From contig CBDBND010000017.1 in the NCBI GenBank assembly GCA_965207985.1, positions 62,001 through 126,000 on the forward strand: 64,000 bases of DNA, written 5' to 3'. The notes under the pieces are model-generated. The model had not been told where the DNA came from and ran no database searches. It saw only the letters and a program-made list of their open reading frames with translations. Below are positions 26,432 through 34,017 of the stretch, in pieces. The position numbers were made by a program, and so were the translations under genes. This stretch comes from CBDBND01 sp965207985 (GTDB lineage: Bacteria > Pseudomonadota > Alphaproteobacteria > Rhodospirillales > Rhodospirillaceae). Within the stretch, counting starts at the first letter, position 1, and each line of letters starts with the position of its first letter.

Positions 26432-27747
26432 CTCAAGCCAAGGACCAGCTGATCAAACTCCTCGGCCGTGAGGATCACGCCATTAACTACGAACAAGCGC
26501 GTGATCTTCTCGATCACGAAGACGTCGAAGTGCGCACGGCCTTGGCTCAACGAACGGATCTTGAACCGGAGATCCTCTATTTCCTATGCCGGGATCCCGA
26601 CACGGTTGTCCGCCGGGCTGTGGCCGTCAATCCCAGTACACCGCAAAAGGCGCATTTACTTTTGGCGGAAGACTCCGCCGACGACGTGCGTTCCGACCTC
26701 GCAGACCGTCTCGGCAACCTGCTGCCCGATCTTTCAGAGGACGAAAAAGAAAAGGCCTACATGGCCGCGCATCAGGCCATGACCTTGCTGGCGCGGGATC
26801 AGTTGCCGTGCATTCGGCGTGTCTTATCCGAAGCGTTGAAGCAAGTTCCAACAGCGCCACGCGATATCATTCTCACACTGGCGCACGACCGCGATACCGA
26901 TGTGGCTTCGCCGGTGTTGCAGTACTCCCCGGTTCTCACCGATGAGGACCTGTTTGAGGTTATAGCCAGCAGCCCGTTGAGCGCTTCGCTGGCAGCCATA
27001 TCAAAACGCCATGGGGTCAGTCATACGGTTTCCGACGCCATTTTTCATACGGGAGATTCGGCCGCCGTTGCGTCCTTGCTGGGCAACCAGAGTGCTCAGA
27101 TCAGAGAAGAAACGCTCGATGCCATTATCTCGGCCGCGCCTGAGCAAAACGCATGGCATGAACCGCTTGTTCGCCGCCGGGAACTCAATTCCAACGCGGC
27201 GCTGCGCATCGCCGAATTTGTTGCCGACTCTCTCATACAGGAATTGGCCAACCGGACGGATTTCGCGCCGGGTACGGTGGAGCGTCTCAAGGACGTCGTA
27301 CACAATCGTCTGCAGAAAGACACCTCCAAAGAAACCTTGCTCCCACCCGATATGGATGCCGAGACTCTTGATGAAGATTCTCTGGCACTTGCCCAACAAC
27401 AAGTGGACGCGTTGAGTGAGCAAGAAGCCCTCACGAAAGAAGACGTCATTACCGCCCTCGACGACGGCAATCTTTCCTTCGCCATGGTGGGAACGGCCAA
27501 ACTGGCAGAGATGGATGTCAACGCCGTACGCGCCGTGGTCAATGCGCACAGAGCCAAAGGTGCTCAGGCCATAGCCTGGAAGGCAGGATTTACAGCCGAA
27601 GAATCCATGCACCTGCAAATGGCGCTTATGCGGATTCCTCCCAGCGACATCATCATGCCACGTGCGGATGGAACCTATGATGCGACGGAATCGGAAATGC
27701 TCTGGCAAATCGAGTTGTTTACCGAAGAAGCCAATGCCAATGCTTAA
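26428..27747 (+). CDS. DUF2336 domain protein
   Basis: This 439-residue protein is built of HEAT-like helical pairs. The pattern DVEVRTALAQRTDLEPEILY and DPDTVVRRAVAVNPSTP recurs in the first 100 residues; the DUF2336 core follows (VLSEALKQVPTAPRDIILTLA, DIASPVLQ-like stretch). The family is largely alphaproteobacterial and often sits beside two-component or c-di-GMP genes; its function is unclear. The ATG overlaps the TGA of the GGDEF pseudogene (ATGA), so the two genes were once coupled. It ends 4 bases inside the convergent nucleotidase gene. Confidence 0.82.
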   Translation: MTQAKDQLIKLLGREDHAINYEQARDLLDHEDVEVRTALAQRTDLEPEILYFLCRDPDTVVRRAVAVNPSTPQKAHLLLAEDSADDVRSDLADRLGNLLPDLSEDEKEKAYMAAHQAMTLLARDQLPCIRRVLSEALKQVPTAPRDIILTLAHDRDTDVASPVLQYSPVLTDEDLFEVIASSPLSASLAAISKRHGVSHTVSDAIFHTGDSAAVASLLGNQSAQIREETLDAIISAAPEQNAWHEPLVRRRELNSNAALRIAEFVADSLIQELANRTDFAPGTVERLKDVVHNRLQKDTSKETLLPPDMDAETLDEDSLALAQQQVDALSEQEALTKEDVITALDDGNLSFAMVGTAKLAEMDVNAVRAVVNAHRAKGAQAIAWKAGFTAEESMHLQMALMRIPPSDIIMPRADGTYDATESEMLWQIELFTEEANANA

Positions 27748-28439
27748 GATCGGTTCTCTTCATTTGTGGCGGTTCTGAGCCAGTCCTTCAGATTATCGGT
27801 AACGTAGTGGCAATGCTCCGCTCGATCGGTGTCTTCTAAAATGCTTTCATGCGTGACCAGCACCGTCACCATACCCATGTCGGCGGCCGGTTTGAGGTTC
27901 TTCACGGAGTCCTCAAACATGATGGCCGTATCCGGCTCGAACACGTGACTTTCCAAAAACTGCCGATAGGAGTCCGGATCCGGTTTGGGAATGTAATTGC
28001 CGGCGCGGATGTCGAACACGGCTTCAAAATGCTCGGCGATGCCCAAAGCCTCCAAAACGCTTTGGGCATGGCTCAGGGATCCGTTGGTGTACACCAGCTT
28101 CCGTCCCGGCAGATGGTCAATGACCGTTCCAAGATCAGGATCCGGCGCCAGCACGGTGTGATCGATGTCGTGAACGAATTCGAGAAAAGCGTCGGGATCG
28201 ATATTATGGTGGATCATTAACCCGCGGAGCGTCGTACCGTGATTGCGGTAATAGGTTTTCTGAATACGGAAAGCTTCGTTCTGGTCGATGTCGAGCAGGT
28301 CAGCGATAAAGGCTTTCATCCGTACATCGATTTGCGAAAACAGATTGGCCGTCGCCGGATAAAGGGTGTTGTCCAGGTCGAAAACCCAAGTCTCGATATG
28401 AGACAGGTCCTCAGACCTGACGGCTGAGTTGCCGCGCAT
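27744..28439 (-). CDS. Pyrimidine 5'-nucleotidase (HAD family)
   Basis: This 231-residue HAD hydrolase belongs to the SDT1-like pyrimidine 5'-nucleotidase group. Motif I is VFDLDNTLYPATANLF with the nucleophilic Asp, motif II is KLVYTNGSLSHAQ, and motifs III/IV are KPDPDSYRQFL and AIMFEDSVKNLKPAADMG. It dephosphorylates UMP/CMP-type nucleotides or related phosphates. It begins 5 bases after argB on the same strand, so it is probably the last gene of the rpmH-to-argB transcript. Confidence 0.87.
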   Translation of the reverse strand: MRGNSAVRSEDLSHIETWVFDLDNTLYPATANLFSQIDVRMKAFIADLLDIDQNEAFRIQKTYYRNHGTTLRGLMIHHNIDPDAFLEFVHDIDHTVLAPDPDLGTVIDHLPGRKLVYTNGSLSHAQSVLEALGIAEHFEAVFDIRAGNYIPKPDPDSYRQFLESHVFEPDTAIMFEDSVKNLKPAADMGMVTVLVTHESILEDTDRAEHCHYVTDNLKDWLRTATNEENRS

Positions 28440-28444
28440 GCCTG

Positions 28445-29350
28445 TTACCTGATGAGAGTCCCGGCGCCGTGCGGTGTAAACAGTTCCAGCAGAACTGCAT
28501 GCACCACCCGTCCATCCAGAATAACAGCGGCGTCCACACCGTTTTCAACGGCTTGCAAACACGTTTCCACTTTTGGAATCATGCCGCCGCTTATGGTGCC
28601 GGCTTGAATCAAAGTTCTCGCCCGCTCGACCGTGACGTCCGTCATCAGCTCTCCGGTATCGCTTAGTACACCAGCGACGTCGGTCAACATAAGCAAGCGT
28701 GATGCGTTCATGGCAGCGGCAATGGCGCCGGCCGATGTATCCGCATTGATGTTGTAGGTTTCTCCGCCGCGGCCGATCCCAATGGGTGCAATGACGGGGA
28801 TAATGTCTGAATCCGCGAACGTGCCCAGAATGTGCGGATCAACATCTTCCGGTTCACCGACAAACCCCAGGTCGAGAATTTTTTCGATATTGGAACCCGG
28901 ATCCTTCTTCGACCGTCTGAGCTTGCGCGCCGTGATGAGGTTACCGTCTTTACCGGATAAGCCTACGGCAAACCCCCCGGCGCCGTTGATGGCGCTGACG
29001 ATCTGTTTGTTGATGGAGCCGCATAGAACCATTTCGACAATATCAACGGTTTCCGCATCGGTGACTCTGAGACCGTCTACAAACGAGCTCTGAATCTTCA
29101 GGCGCTCCAACATCTCGCCGATCTGAGGCCCGCCACCGTGCACGACGACAGGGTTGATGCCCACTTGTTTGAGAAGGACGATGTCTCTCGCGAAATCGGC
29201 AGCCAGGGAGTCGTCGCCCATGGCATGCCCGCCATACTTGACGACCACGGTCTTGCCGCTGAAGGCTTTCATATAAGGCAGGGCGTCAGCGAGAATACCC
29301 GCTTTCTCAAGCCACTCGGCGTGTTCTTCGGCTTTCGACATGGACCCCAC
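28445..29350 (-). CDS. argB: Acetylglutamate kinase
   Basis: This 301-residue enzyme phosphorylates N-acetylglutamate in arginine biosynthesis. The amino-acid-kinase signature is complete: TVVVKYGGHAMGD near the start, NPVVVHGGGPQIGEML, LSGKDGNLITARKL, and ITADTSAG-like NINADTSAGAIAAAM, with LLMLTDVAGVL and GMIPKVETCLQAVE further on. The gene follows engB with a 34-base gap. Confidence 0.97.
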   Translation of the reverse strand: MGSMSKAEEHAEWLEKAGILADALPYMKAFSGKTVVVKYGGHAMGDDSLAADFARDIVLLKQVGINPVVVHGGGPQIGEMLERLKIQSSFVDGLRVTDAETVDIVEMVLCGSINKQIVSAINGAGGFAVGLSGKDGNLITARKLRRSKKDPGSNIEKILDLGFVGEPEDVDPHILGTFADSDIIPVIAPIGIGRGGETYNINADTSAGAIAAAMNASRLLMLTDVAGVLSDTGELMTDVTVERARTLIQAGTISGGMIPKVETCLQAVENGVDAAVILDGRVVHAVLLELFTPHGAGTLIR

Positions 29351-29384
29351 TCTTTTACCAACGGAACCAGACGTCGCGTCCGGT

Positions 29385-30038
29385 TCACGACCCCCCTGAT
29401 CCGGTCAATTGTGACAGGGCTGCCCGAAGGTCGGCAATACCCGTTCCTTTGACAGCACTGGTGACGACGATGTCCGGATGGGCGGCCGCATGGTGTGCCG
29501 CTTCTGAATTGACGGAGTCAACGACTTTGTCACACGCAGCATCTTTGACTTTGTCTGCTTTGGTGAGAACGATTTGGTAATTCACCGCCGCTTTATCCAG
29601 CTCTTTCATGACGGCGAGGTCATTGGCTTTGAGACCATGCCGGCTGTCCACCAGCAGACAAACCCGCCGCAGCTGTGGCCGGCCAGTCAAGTAGGCGTGG
29701 ACCAATCTCGTCCATTCCTCTACGGCCGGTTTCGGCGCCCGGGCGTAGCCGTATCCGGGCAGATCTACCACCATGAGGGATTGTCCAATGTCAAAGAAGT
29801 TGAGCTGCTGGGTCCGGCCCGGCGTGTCCGACGTTCGAGCCAGAGATTTGCGGCCGGTCAAGGCATTAAGAAGGCTGGATTTGCCCACATTGGAACGACC
29901 GGCAAAGGCCACTTCCGGTAAGTCACTGTCCGGCACCTGGGAGAGATCGGCAGCGCCCAGCAAAAACGTGCAGGACCCGGCAAACAGCTTGCGGCCGTTT
30001 TCTCTCACCTGATCGTCATGAACGAGACTGTCGGGCAT
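29385..30038 (-). CDS. engB: Ribosome biogenesis GTPase YihA/EngB
   Basis: This 217-residue GTPase assists large-subunit ribosome assembly. G1 is FAGRSNVGKSSLLNALTG, switch I contains TSDTPGRTQQ, G3 is LMVVDLPGYGYA, G4 is IVLTKADKV and G5 is VVTSAVKGTG. I place the start at 30038 (MPDSLVHDD), 17 bases after the yidC stop; a longer frame would overlap yidC. It is in the rpmH-rnpA-yidD-yidC-engB run. Confidence 0.95.
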   Translation of the reverse strand: MPDSLVHDDQVRENGRKLFAGSCTFLLGAADLSQVPDSDLPEVAFAGRSNVGKSSLLNALTGRKSLARTSDTPGRTQQLNFFDIGQSLMVVDLPGYGYARAPKPAVEEWTRLVHAYLTGRPQLRRVCLLVDSRHGLKANDLAVMKELDKAAVNYQIVLTKADKVKDAACDKVVDSVNSEAAHHAAAHPDIVVTSAVKGTGIADLRAALSQLTGSGGS

Positions 30039-30055
30039 GACCCTGGCCTCCGGCC

Positions 30056-31798
30056 TCAGGCCTTGACCCCGGCCTGACGCATGATCACCCATTGCTGGAG
30101 AATGCCAAGGGCATTACTCCACGCCCAATAGATCACCAAACCGGCGGGGAAGGTCGCCAACAACACGGTAAAGATAATCGGCAGGAAGCTCATGATTTTC
30201 GCCTGCATGGGATCCGTCGGCGCGGGATTGAGCTTCTGTTGCAGCCACATGGTCAGTCCCATGATGATCGGCCAGGCGCCAATGGTCAGAAACGCCGGTA
30301 CGTCGTAGGGCAGCAATCCGAACAAGTTGAACAGACTGGTCGGATCCGGCGCCGACAAGTCGTCGATCCAGCCGTAAAACGGTTCCTGCCGCATTTCGAT
30401 GGTGACAAACAGCACCTTGTATAAAGCGAAGAAGATGGGAATTTGAATGAGAAGGGGCAGACACCCAGCAGCGGGGTTCGCTTTTTCCCGTTTATACAAT
30501 TCCATCAATTCCTGGTTCATGCGCGTGCGATCGTCCGCATACCGTTCCTGCAGCTTCTTCATTTCCGGCTGAAGTTTTTTCAGCTTGGTCATGGCACGGA
30601 ACTGTTTGTCGGCGAGCGGATAAAGCAGAAGGCGCAAACCGATGGTCAAACCGAGAATGGCGAGACCGAAATTGCCGAGAACATCTTTCAGCCAGATCAA
30701 GGCGTAGAAAAACGGCTTGGTCAGGAAATAGAACCAGCCGAAATCAATGGCCAGATCAAACCGGTCTATGCCCAGGCTTTGCGTATAGCCGTCGAGAAGT
30801 TCCACTTCTTTGGCGCCGGCGAAAAAGAACGTCCGCGACCCGGCGGTTTCCCCCGGCGCAATGGTGACAGGTTCCGTGGTTCTGAAATCAGTCTGATAAC
30901 GGTCGCGGCTGCCGGAAAGACTGTGGCGGAAAGTCGCCTCTACGGTCTTGTCTTGCTCATGGGCGAGGACCGCCAGCCAGTACTTGTCGGTAAAACCGAT
31001 CCATCCGCCGGTCGAGGTCACGGTGTCCGTCGGCGTTTCTCTGAGGTCCTCGTAGTCCACCTCTTTCAACGTTTCGTCGAACACGCCGAGCGGACCTTCA
31101 TGCAAAATGAAAAAGCCGAGAATGTCCGGCGTATCGACACGGGCGATCAGTCCATAGGGAAACAACGACACCGGATTGGGTGTCCCGTTTTCCACCTCAT
31201 CGTAGATGGTGAACATGTAGTCCTGATCGAGGGTGATGGTGCGCCTGAAGGTCAGGCCCGCCCCGTTATTCCAGGTCAAGACCAAAGGCCGATCGGGGGT
31301 TAAAACCGGTGTGTCAAGGCCGGTTTGCCAGACGCTCTCGGACGAAGGCAAAGCGAGGGAGGGGTCGGCGCTGAGCCAGCCTAGCTCGGCATAATAGGGT
31401 GACGGTGCATCTGCGGGCGATAAGAGGTCAATTTCCGAACTTTCCGGATCCGGTGTTTCCCGGTACCCCTTAAGCGTTAAGTCGTCGAACCTCAGACCCT
31501 GAAGTGGAACCGAACCGCGCAAACGCTCCGTATCAATCCCAGCCCGCGGTAAGGTCTCGATGGCCGATAACCGGTCCGCCGGAGCCTCGATTTCCGGTAA
31601 CGCTAACCCCGGCGCAGATGGTCCAGGGGCAGAAAGCCCAGGTGCAGACGGTGATGGTGCGTCCGGTGCCGAAGGTGTTTCTGCCGTCTCGATGTTCTGA
31701 GGCGGCGGTAGTGGTTCGGGTGCAAAAAAGTAGTCCCAGCCAAACAAGATTGCCATGGACAGCACAATAGCCAGGAACATGTTGCGCTGGTCGGTCAT
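30056..31798 (-). CDS. yidC: Membrane protein insertase YidC
   Basis: This 580-residue inner-membrane insertase folds and inserts membrane proteins with or without SecYEG. It has an N-terminal anchor (MFLAIVLSMAILFGWDYFFA), a proline/alanine/serine-rich linker, the large periplasmic beta domain (about 100-350), and the five-helix core from FYFLTKPFFYALIWLKDVLG to QPxL-like LPIIFTVLLATFPAGLVIYW. A conserved positive cytoplasmic loop precedes the helix KANPAAGCLPLLIQIPIFFALY. Its start overlaps the yidD stop by 4 bases. Confidence 0.97.
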   Translation of the reverse strand: MTDQRNMFLAIVLSMAILFGWDYFFAPEPLPPPQNIETAETPSAPDAPSPSAPGLSAPGPSAPGLALPEIEAPADRLSAIETLPRAGIDTERLRGSVPLQGLRFDDLTLKGYRETPDPESSEIDLLSPADAPSPYYAELGWLSADPSLALPSSESVWQTGLDTPVLTPDRPLVLTWNNGAGLTFRRTITLDQDYMFTIYDEVENGTPNPVSLFPYGLIARVDTPDILGFFILHEGPLGVFDETLKEVDYEDLRETPTDTVTSTGGWIGFTDKYWLAVLAHEQDKTVEATFRHSLSGSRDRYQTDFRTTEPVTIAPGETAGSRTFFFAGAKEVELLDGYTQSLGIDRFDLAIDFGWFYFLTKPFFYALIWLKDVLGNFGLAILGLTIGLRLLLYPLADKQFRAMTKLKKLQPEMKKLQERYADDRTRMNQELMELYKREKANPAAGCLPLLIQIPIFFALYKVLFVTIEMRQEPFYGWIDDLSAPDPTSLFNLFGLLPYDVPAFLTIGAWPIIMGLTMWLQQKLNPAPTDPMQAKIMSFLPIIFTVLLATFPAGLVIYWAWSNALGILQQWVIMRQAGVKA

Positions 31799-32085
31799 GG
31801 CTCACACTTTGGATTTGCCGCACAACACGTCTCTTTCGACGTGCCGCCCGATGTCTTGCTGGTGCGTTCAGGCACCGGGTCAACACCGCCGTCACTCCAC
31901 GGATGACACCGCATCAATCTGCGCACTCCCAACCACATGCCCTGCACACTTCCGCGGCGTGCAATCGCCTCGGCCATATAAGCCGAACAGGTGGGATGAA
32001 ACCGGCACCGCTGACCCAGCAAAGGCGATAAGGCAATTTGATAAGCCCTGATCAAGCCGGTGATGAATGTTTGTCCAGTCGTCAC
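31795..32085 (-). CDS. yidD: Membrane protein insertion efficiency factor YidD
   Basis: This 96-residue protein has the YidD core: LIRAYQIALSPLLGQRCRFHPTCS is followed by YMAEAIARRG and RRLMRCHPWSDGGVDPVPE. Conserved cysteines lie in RCRFHPTC and RCHPW. It assists YidC-dependent insertion. The tail after VPE is non-conserved and cysteine-containing. It overlaps rnpA and yidC by 4 bases each, showing translational coupling. Confidence 0.95.
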   Translation of the reverse strand: MTTGQTFITGLIRAYQIALSPLLGQRCRFHPTCSAYMAEAIARRGSVQGMWLGVRRLMRCHPWSDGGVDPVPERTSKTSGGTSKETCCAANPKCEP

Positions 32086-32450
32086 GTCTTATTTTCCTGC
32101 CCAGCTTTAGACCTTTGTAAGGTCGTCAGTGCCGAACGCAAATCCTGTTCCATTTCTGCAAACGGCAATAAGGCCGTTTCTTGTCTGCCGATAAGTACGT
32201 AGTCCATGCCCGGTGACCCAAGGTCCGGCAACACCCGTTCCGCCAAGGCCCGCAGCCGGCGCTTGGCTCTGTTCCGCATGACCGCATTTCCTACTTTTCG
32301 GCTGGCGGTAAAACCGACCCGTATGTCTGTTGCGTCATTGTTCCGCTGTGAAGCCTGCAAGATAAACCCCGGCATGACACGCTTTGTGCGTGCGGCTGCC
32401 ACGGCCACATAGTCTTCCCGGCTCTTCAGGCGGCCCAGGGACTGTCCCAT
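32082..32450 (-). CDS. rnpA: Ribonuclease P protein component
   Basis: This 122-residue basic protein is the cofactor of the RNase P ribozyme that matures tRNA 5' ends. The family signature RNRAKRRLRALAERVLP is intact, preceded by RVGFTASRKVGNAVM and followed by DYVLIGRQETA. It starts 29 bases after rpmH and overlaps yidD by 4 bases. Confidence 0.95.
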   Translation of the reverse strand: MGQSLGRLKSREDYVAVAAARTKRVMPGFILQASQRNNDATDIRVGFTASRKVGNAVMRNRAKRRLRALAERVLPDLGSPGMDYVLIGRQETALLPFAEMEQDLRSALTTLQRSKAGQENKT

Positions 32451-32479
32451 GGTCCGGATCCTCCGACCGAGGCGAAAGA

Positions 32480-32614
32480 TTAAGCTGACAGGCGCTTACG
32501 GCCCTTGGCCCGCCGGTTGGCGAGGACCTTGCGGCCGGCTTTGGTGGCCATACGGGCGCGGAACCCATGGCGACGCTTGCGGACCAATCGGCTCGGCTGG
32601 AACGTCTGTTTCAC
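32480..32614 (-). CDS. rpmH: 50S ribosomal protein L34
   Basis: This 44-residue ribosomal protein starts at a GTG (32614) with KQTFQPSRLVRKRRHGFRAR, then MATKAGRKVLANRRAKGRKR and a short LSA tail before TAA. The L34 sequence is essentially complete. A GGAG site lies 9 bases before the GTG. It is first in the rpmH-rnpA-yidD-yidC-engB operon and has a dedicated promoter and leader upstream. Confidence 0.97.
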   Translation of the reverse strand: MKQTFQPSRLVRKRRHGFRARMATKAGRKVLANRRAKGRKRLSA

Positions 32615-32642
32615 GAGGGTTTCTCCGCTGTAGCGCTTAAAA

Positions 32643-32670
32643 AATCATCCCGCCGTCACGATGCGGCGGG
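32643..32670 (-). terminator. Terminator-like hairpin in the rpmH leader
   Basis: On the minus strand a perfect 7-bp stem CCCGCCG/CGGCGGG with an 8-base loop (plus coordinates 32649-32670) is followed by ATGA and then six Ts. It lies between the promoter at 32692-32720 and the rpmH start at 32614. That position suggests attenuation of the operon, or an RNA stability element; no alternative antiterminator stem was worked out. Confidence 0.5.
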
Positions 32671-32691
32671 CGGTGGCGAAAGCCGGAGGGG

Positions 32692-32720
32692 TGTATAGCC
32701 GTGGGTTGGGGCACTGTCAA
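32692..32720 (-). promoter_or_regulatory. Strong sigma-70 promoter of the rpmH operon
   Basis: On the minus strand TTGACA (plus 32715-32720) and TATACA (plus 32692-32697) are separated by exactly 17 bases, close to the housekeeping consensus. Transcription should start near 32685, giving a leader of about 70 bases before rpmH. IS1595-family copy 1 begins only about 40 bases upstream. Confidence 0.8.
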
Positions 32721-32761
32721 TCCGCCGGTCCCTGCCAATGCGCTTCAAGACAATTGATTTT

Positions 32762-33494
32762 GGGTCTTGCCTAGCAGATCGGTTTTTCTCGCGGTTGACG
32801 TAGCAGAAGCCTGACCTTGTTGGAAGCCCGATGGTTGAAGCGCCACTCGGTTTCCTTGAGGTGGAGGTGGAATGTGTGTCTGGGCACACCCATGAACTTT
32901 ACGAGCCGCACCTTGGCCATGCCCCAGAAGCCCTCGATGCCATTGATGTGAACCGGGCCGCGGGCGAACTCATCGCAGGAATGGTCGACCCGGAAGTGAC
33001 CATAGCCGAGATCGACGAGGCCGTTGTAGCCGCGCCATCCATCGGAGTTGACGACGGTGCTTGGATCGACCCTGCCCCGAATAATCCCCTGTAGCGTTGA
33101 CTTTGAGCAGTCCGGGACGATCTCGGTGTAGACCTGCCCTTCGCGTTCGAAGATCCCGAAGACGACTGTCTTGCCATAGGCTCCGCGTCCGCGCTTGCCT
33201 TTGATGCGTCTGGCACCGAAGAAGCTCTCATCGACCTCGACCACGCCGAAGAACGGGCGCTGTGCTTCGCAAGCCGCGAGGATCCGCTCCCTTAGGCCGC
33301 GGTAGATCCGGTTCACAGTGTTGCGATTTACGCCGCAAATCGCGGCCGTTTGCAGCGCCGTGAGATCAGCGGCAAAGCACTTCACGACAAGGCGAATCTG
33401 AGCTTCAGAAAGTTTGGAACTTTTCGAGTATCGGTTTTTCATTACCATACAGAGCTTTATGCCGCCATCGGCTATGCTCTGCTAGGCAAGACCC
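32762..33494 (-). mobile_element. IS1595-family insertion sequence, copy 1 (733 bp)
   Basis: Terminal inverted repeats are perfect over 17 bases (GGGTCTTGCCTAGCAGA at the left, its reverse complement at the right). Length and sequence match copy 2 at 40748-41480; the only difference I found is G at 32849 versus A at 40835, silent in the transposase. The 8-base flanks differ (TTGATTTT left, AAATACAA right), so there is no target duplication, unlike copy 2. The right end truncates a methyltransferase gene. A rearrangement through this copy is likely. Confidence 0.92.
32771..33448 (-). CDS. IS1595-family transposase (copy 1)
   Basis: This 225-residue DDE transposase has an N-terminal helix-turn-helix region (TALQTAAICGVNRNTVNRIY, about 30-49). 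The catalytic acids are D73 in VEVDESFFGAR, D136 in VVNSDGWRGY and E172 in HINGIEGFWGMAK. It appears intact, so it could be active. No zinc-ribbon module is present. It is identical at the protein level to the second copy. Confidence 0.93.
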   Translation of the reverse strand: MVMKNRYSKSSKLSEAQIRLVVKCFAADLTALQTAAICGVNRNTVNRIYRGLRERILAACEAQRPFFGVVEVDESFFGARRIKGKRGRGAYGKTVVFGIFEREGQVYTEIVPDCSKSTLQGIIRGRVDPSTVVNSDGWRGYNGLVDLGYGHFRVDHSCDEFARGPVHINGIEGFWGMAKVRLVKFMGVPRHTFHLHLKETEWRFNHRASNKVRLLLRQPREKPIC

Positions 33495-33993
33495 AAATAC
33501 AATTTGAAACCTTGAGATAATCGCGAACCCGCTCAGCGATTCCAATTAACGCTCTGTCGTTGTCGATCCCAATGACCTCCTGCGCGCCGTCTGCAAGTCC
33601 GAGAGACAGAAAGCCGACGTTACAGCCAATATCCAAAACGCGGGCACCGGCGGTAAGCGACTTCAGGTCATAGGCTGAAAGTCGCTCATCCGTATCGCGG
33701 CTGCCGGGAATGAAAGCCGGGCTGCAGCTCTGGTAAGGCAAACCGTAATCGCCGAAACGGATACCGGCGTTTTTGCGGTAATCCTGCCAAAGACCTTCGA
33801 CCGCCCCATGCAACTGCGCCAAGTCTGCGTGGTCATCTGAATTTTCAACCGCTTTCTTCAGCGCCTCGGCATAGCCGCGGACGTGATAGGTGTACGGCCG
33901 GCAGGATAGAGCACGCCAATAGTGTTGAATGGCATCCGCTCCCTTGCCTTCCCGTTCCGACCTTTCAGCGCGAATCCGATGCAAGGTCGGCAA
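33495..33993 (-). pseudogene. SAM-dependent methyltransferase cut off by the IS
   Basis: The reading frame contains a TPR-like N-terminal helix pair (GADAIQHYWRALSCRPYTYH), a linker and the start of a class I methyltransferase fold with motif I VLDIGCNVGFLSLGLADG and VIGIDNDRALIGIAERV. At 33495 it enters IS copy 1 and ends a few codons later, so the rest of the fold is missing. The start is uncertain: the frame is in phase with the upstream sulfotransferase across its TAG stop (34018-34020), and the first possible start is a TTG at 33993. It may be a separate gene or the C-terminus of a once larger protein. Confidence 0.65.
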
Positions 33994-34017
33994 TTGTTCA
34001 ACGCACTCAGCGATGTC

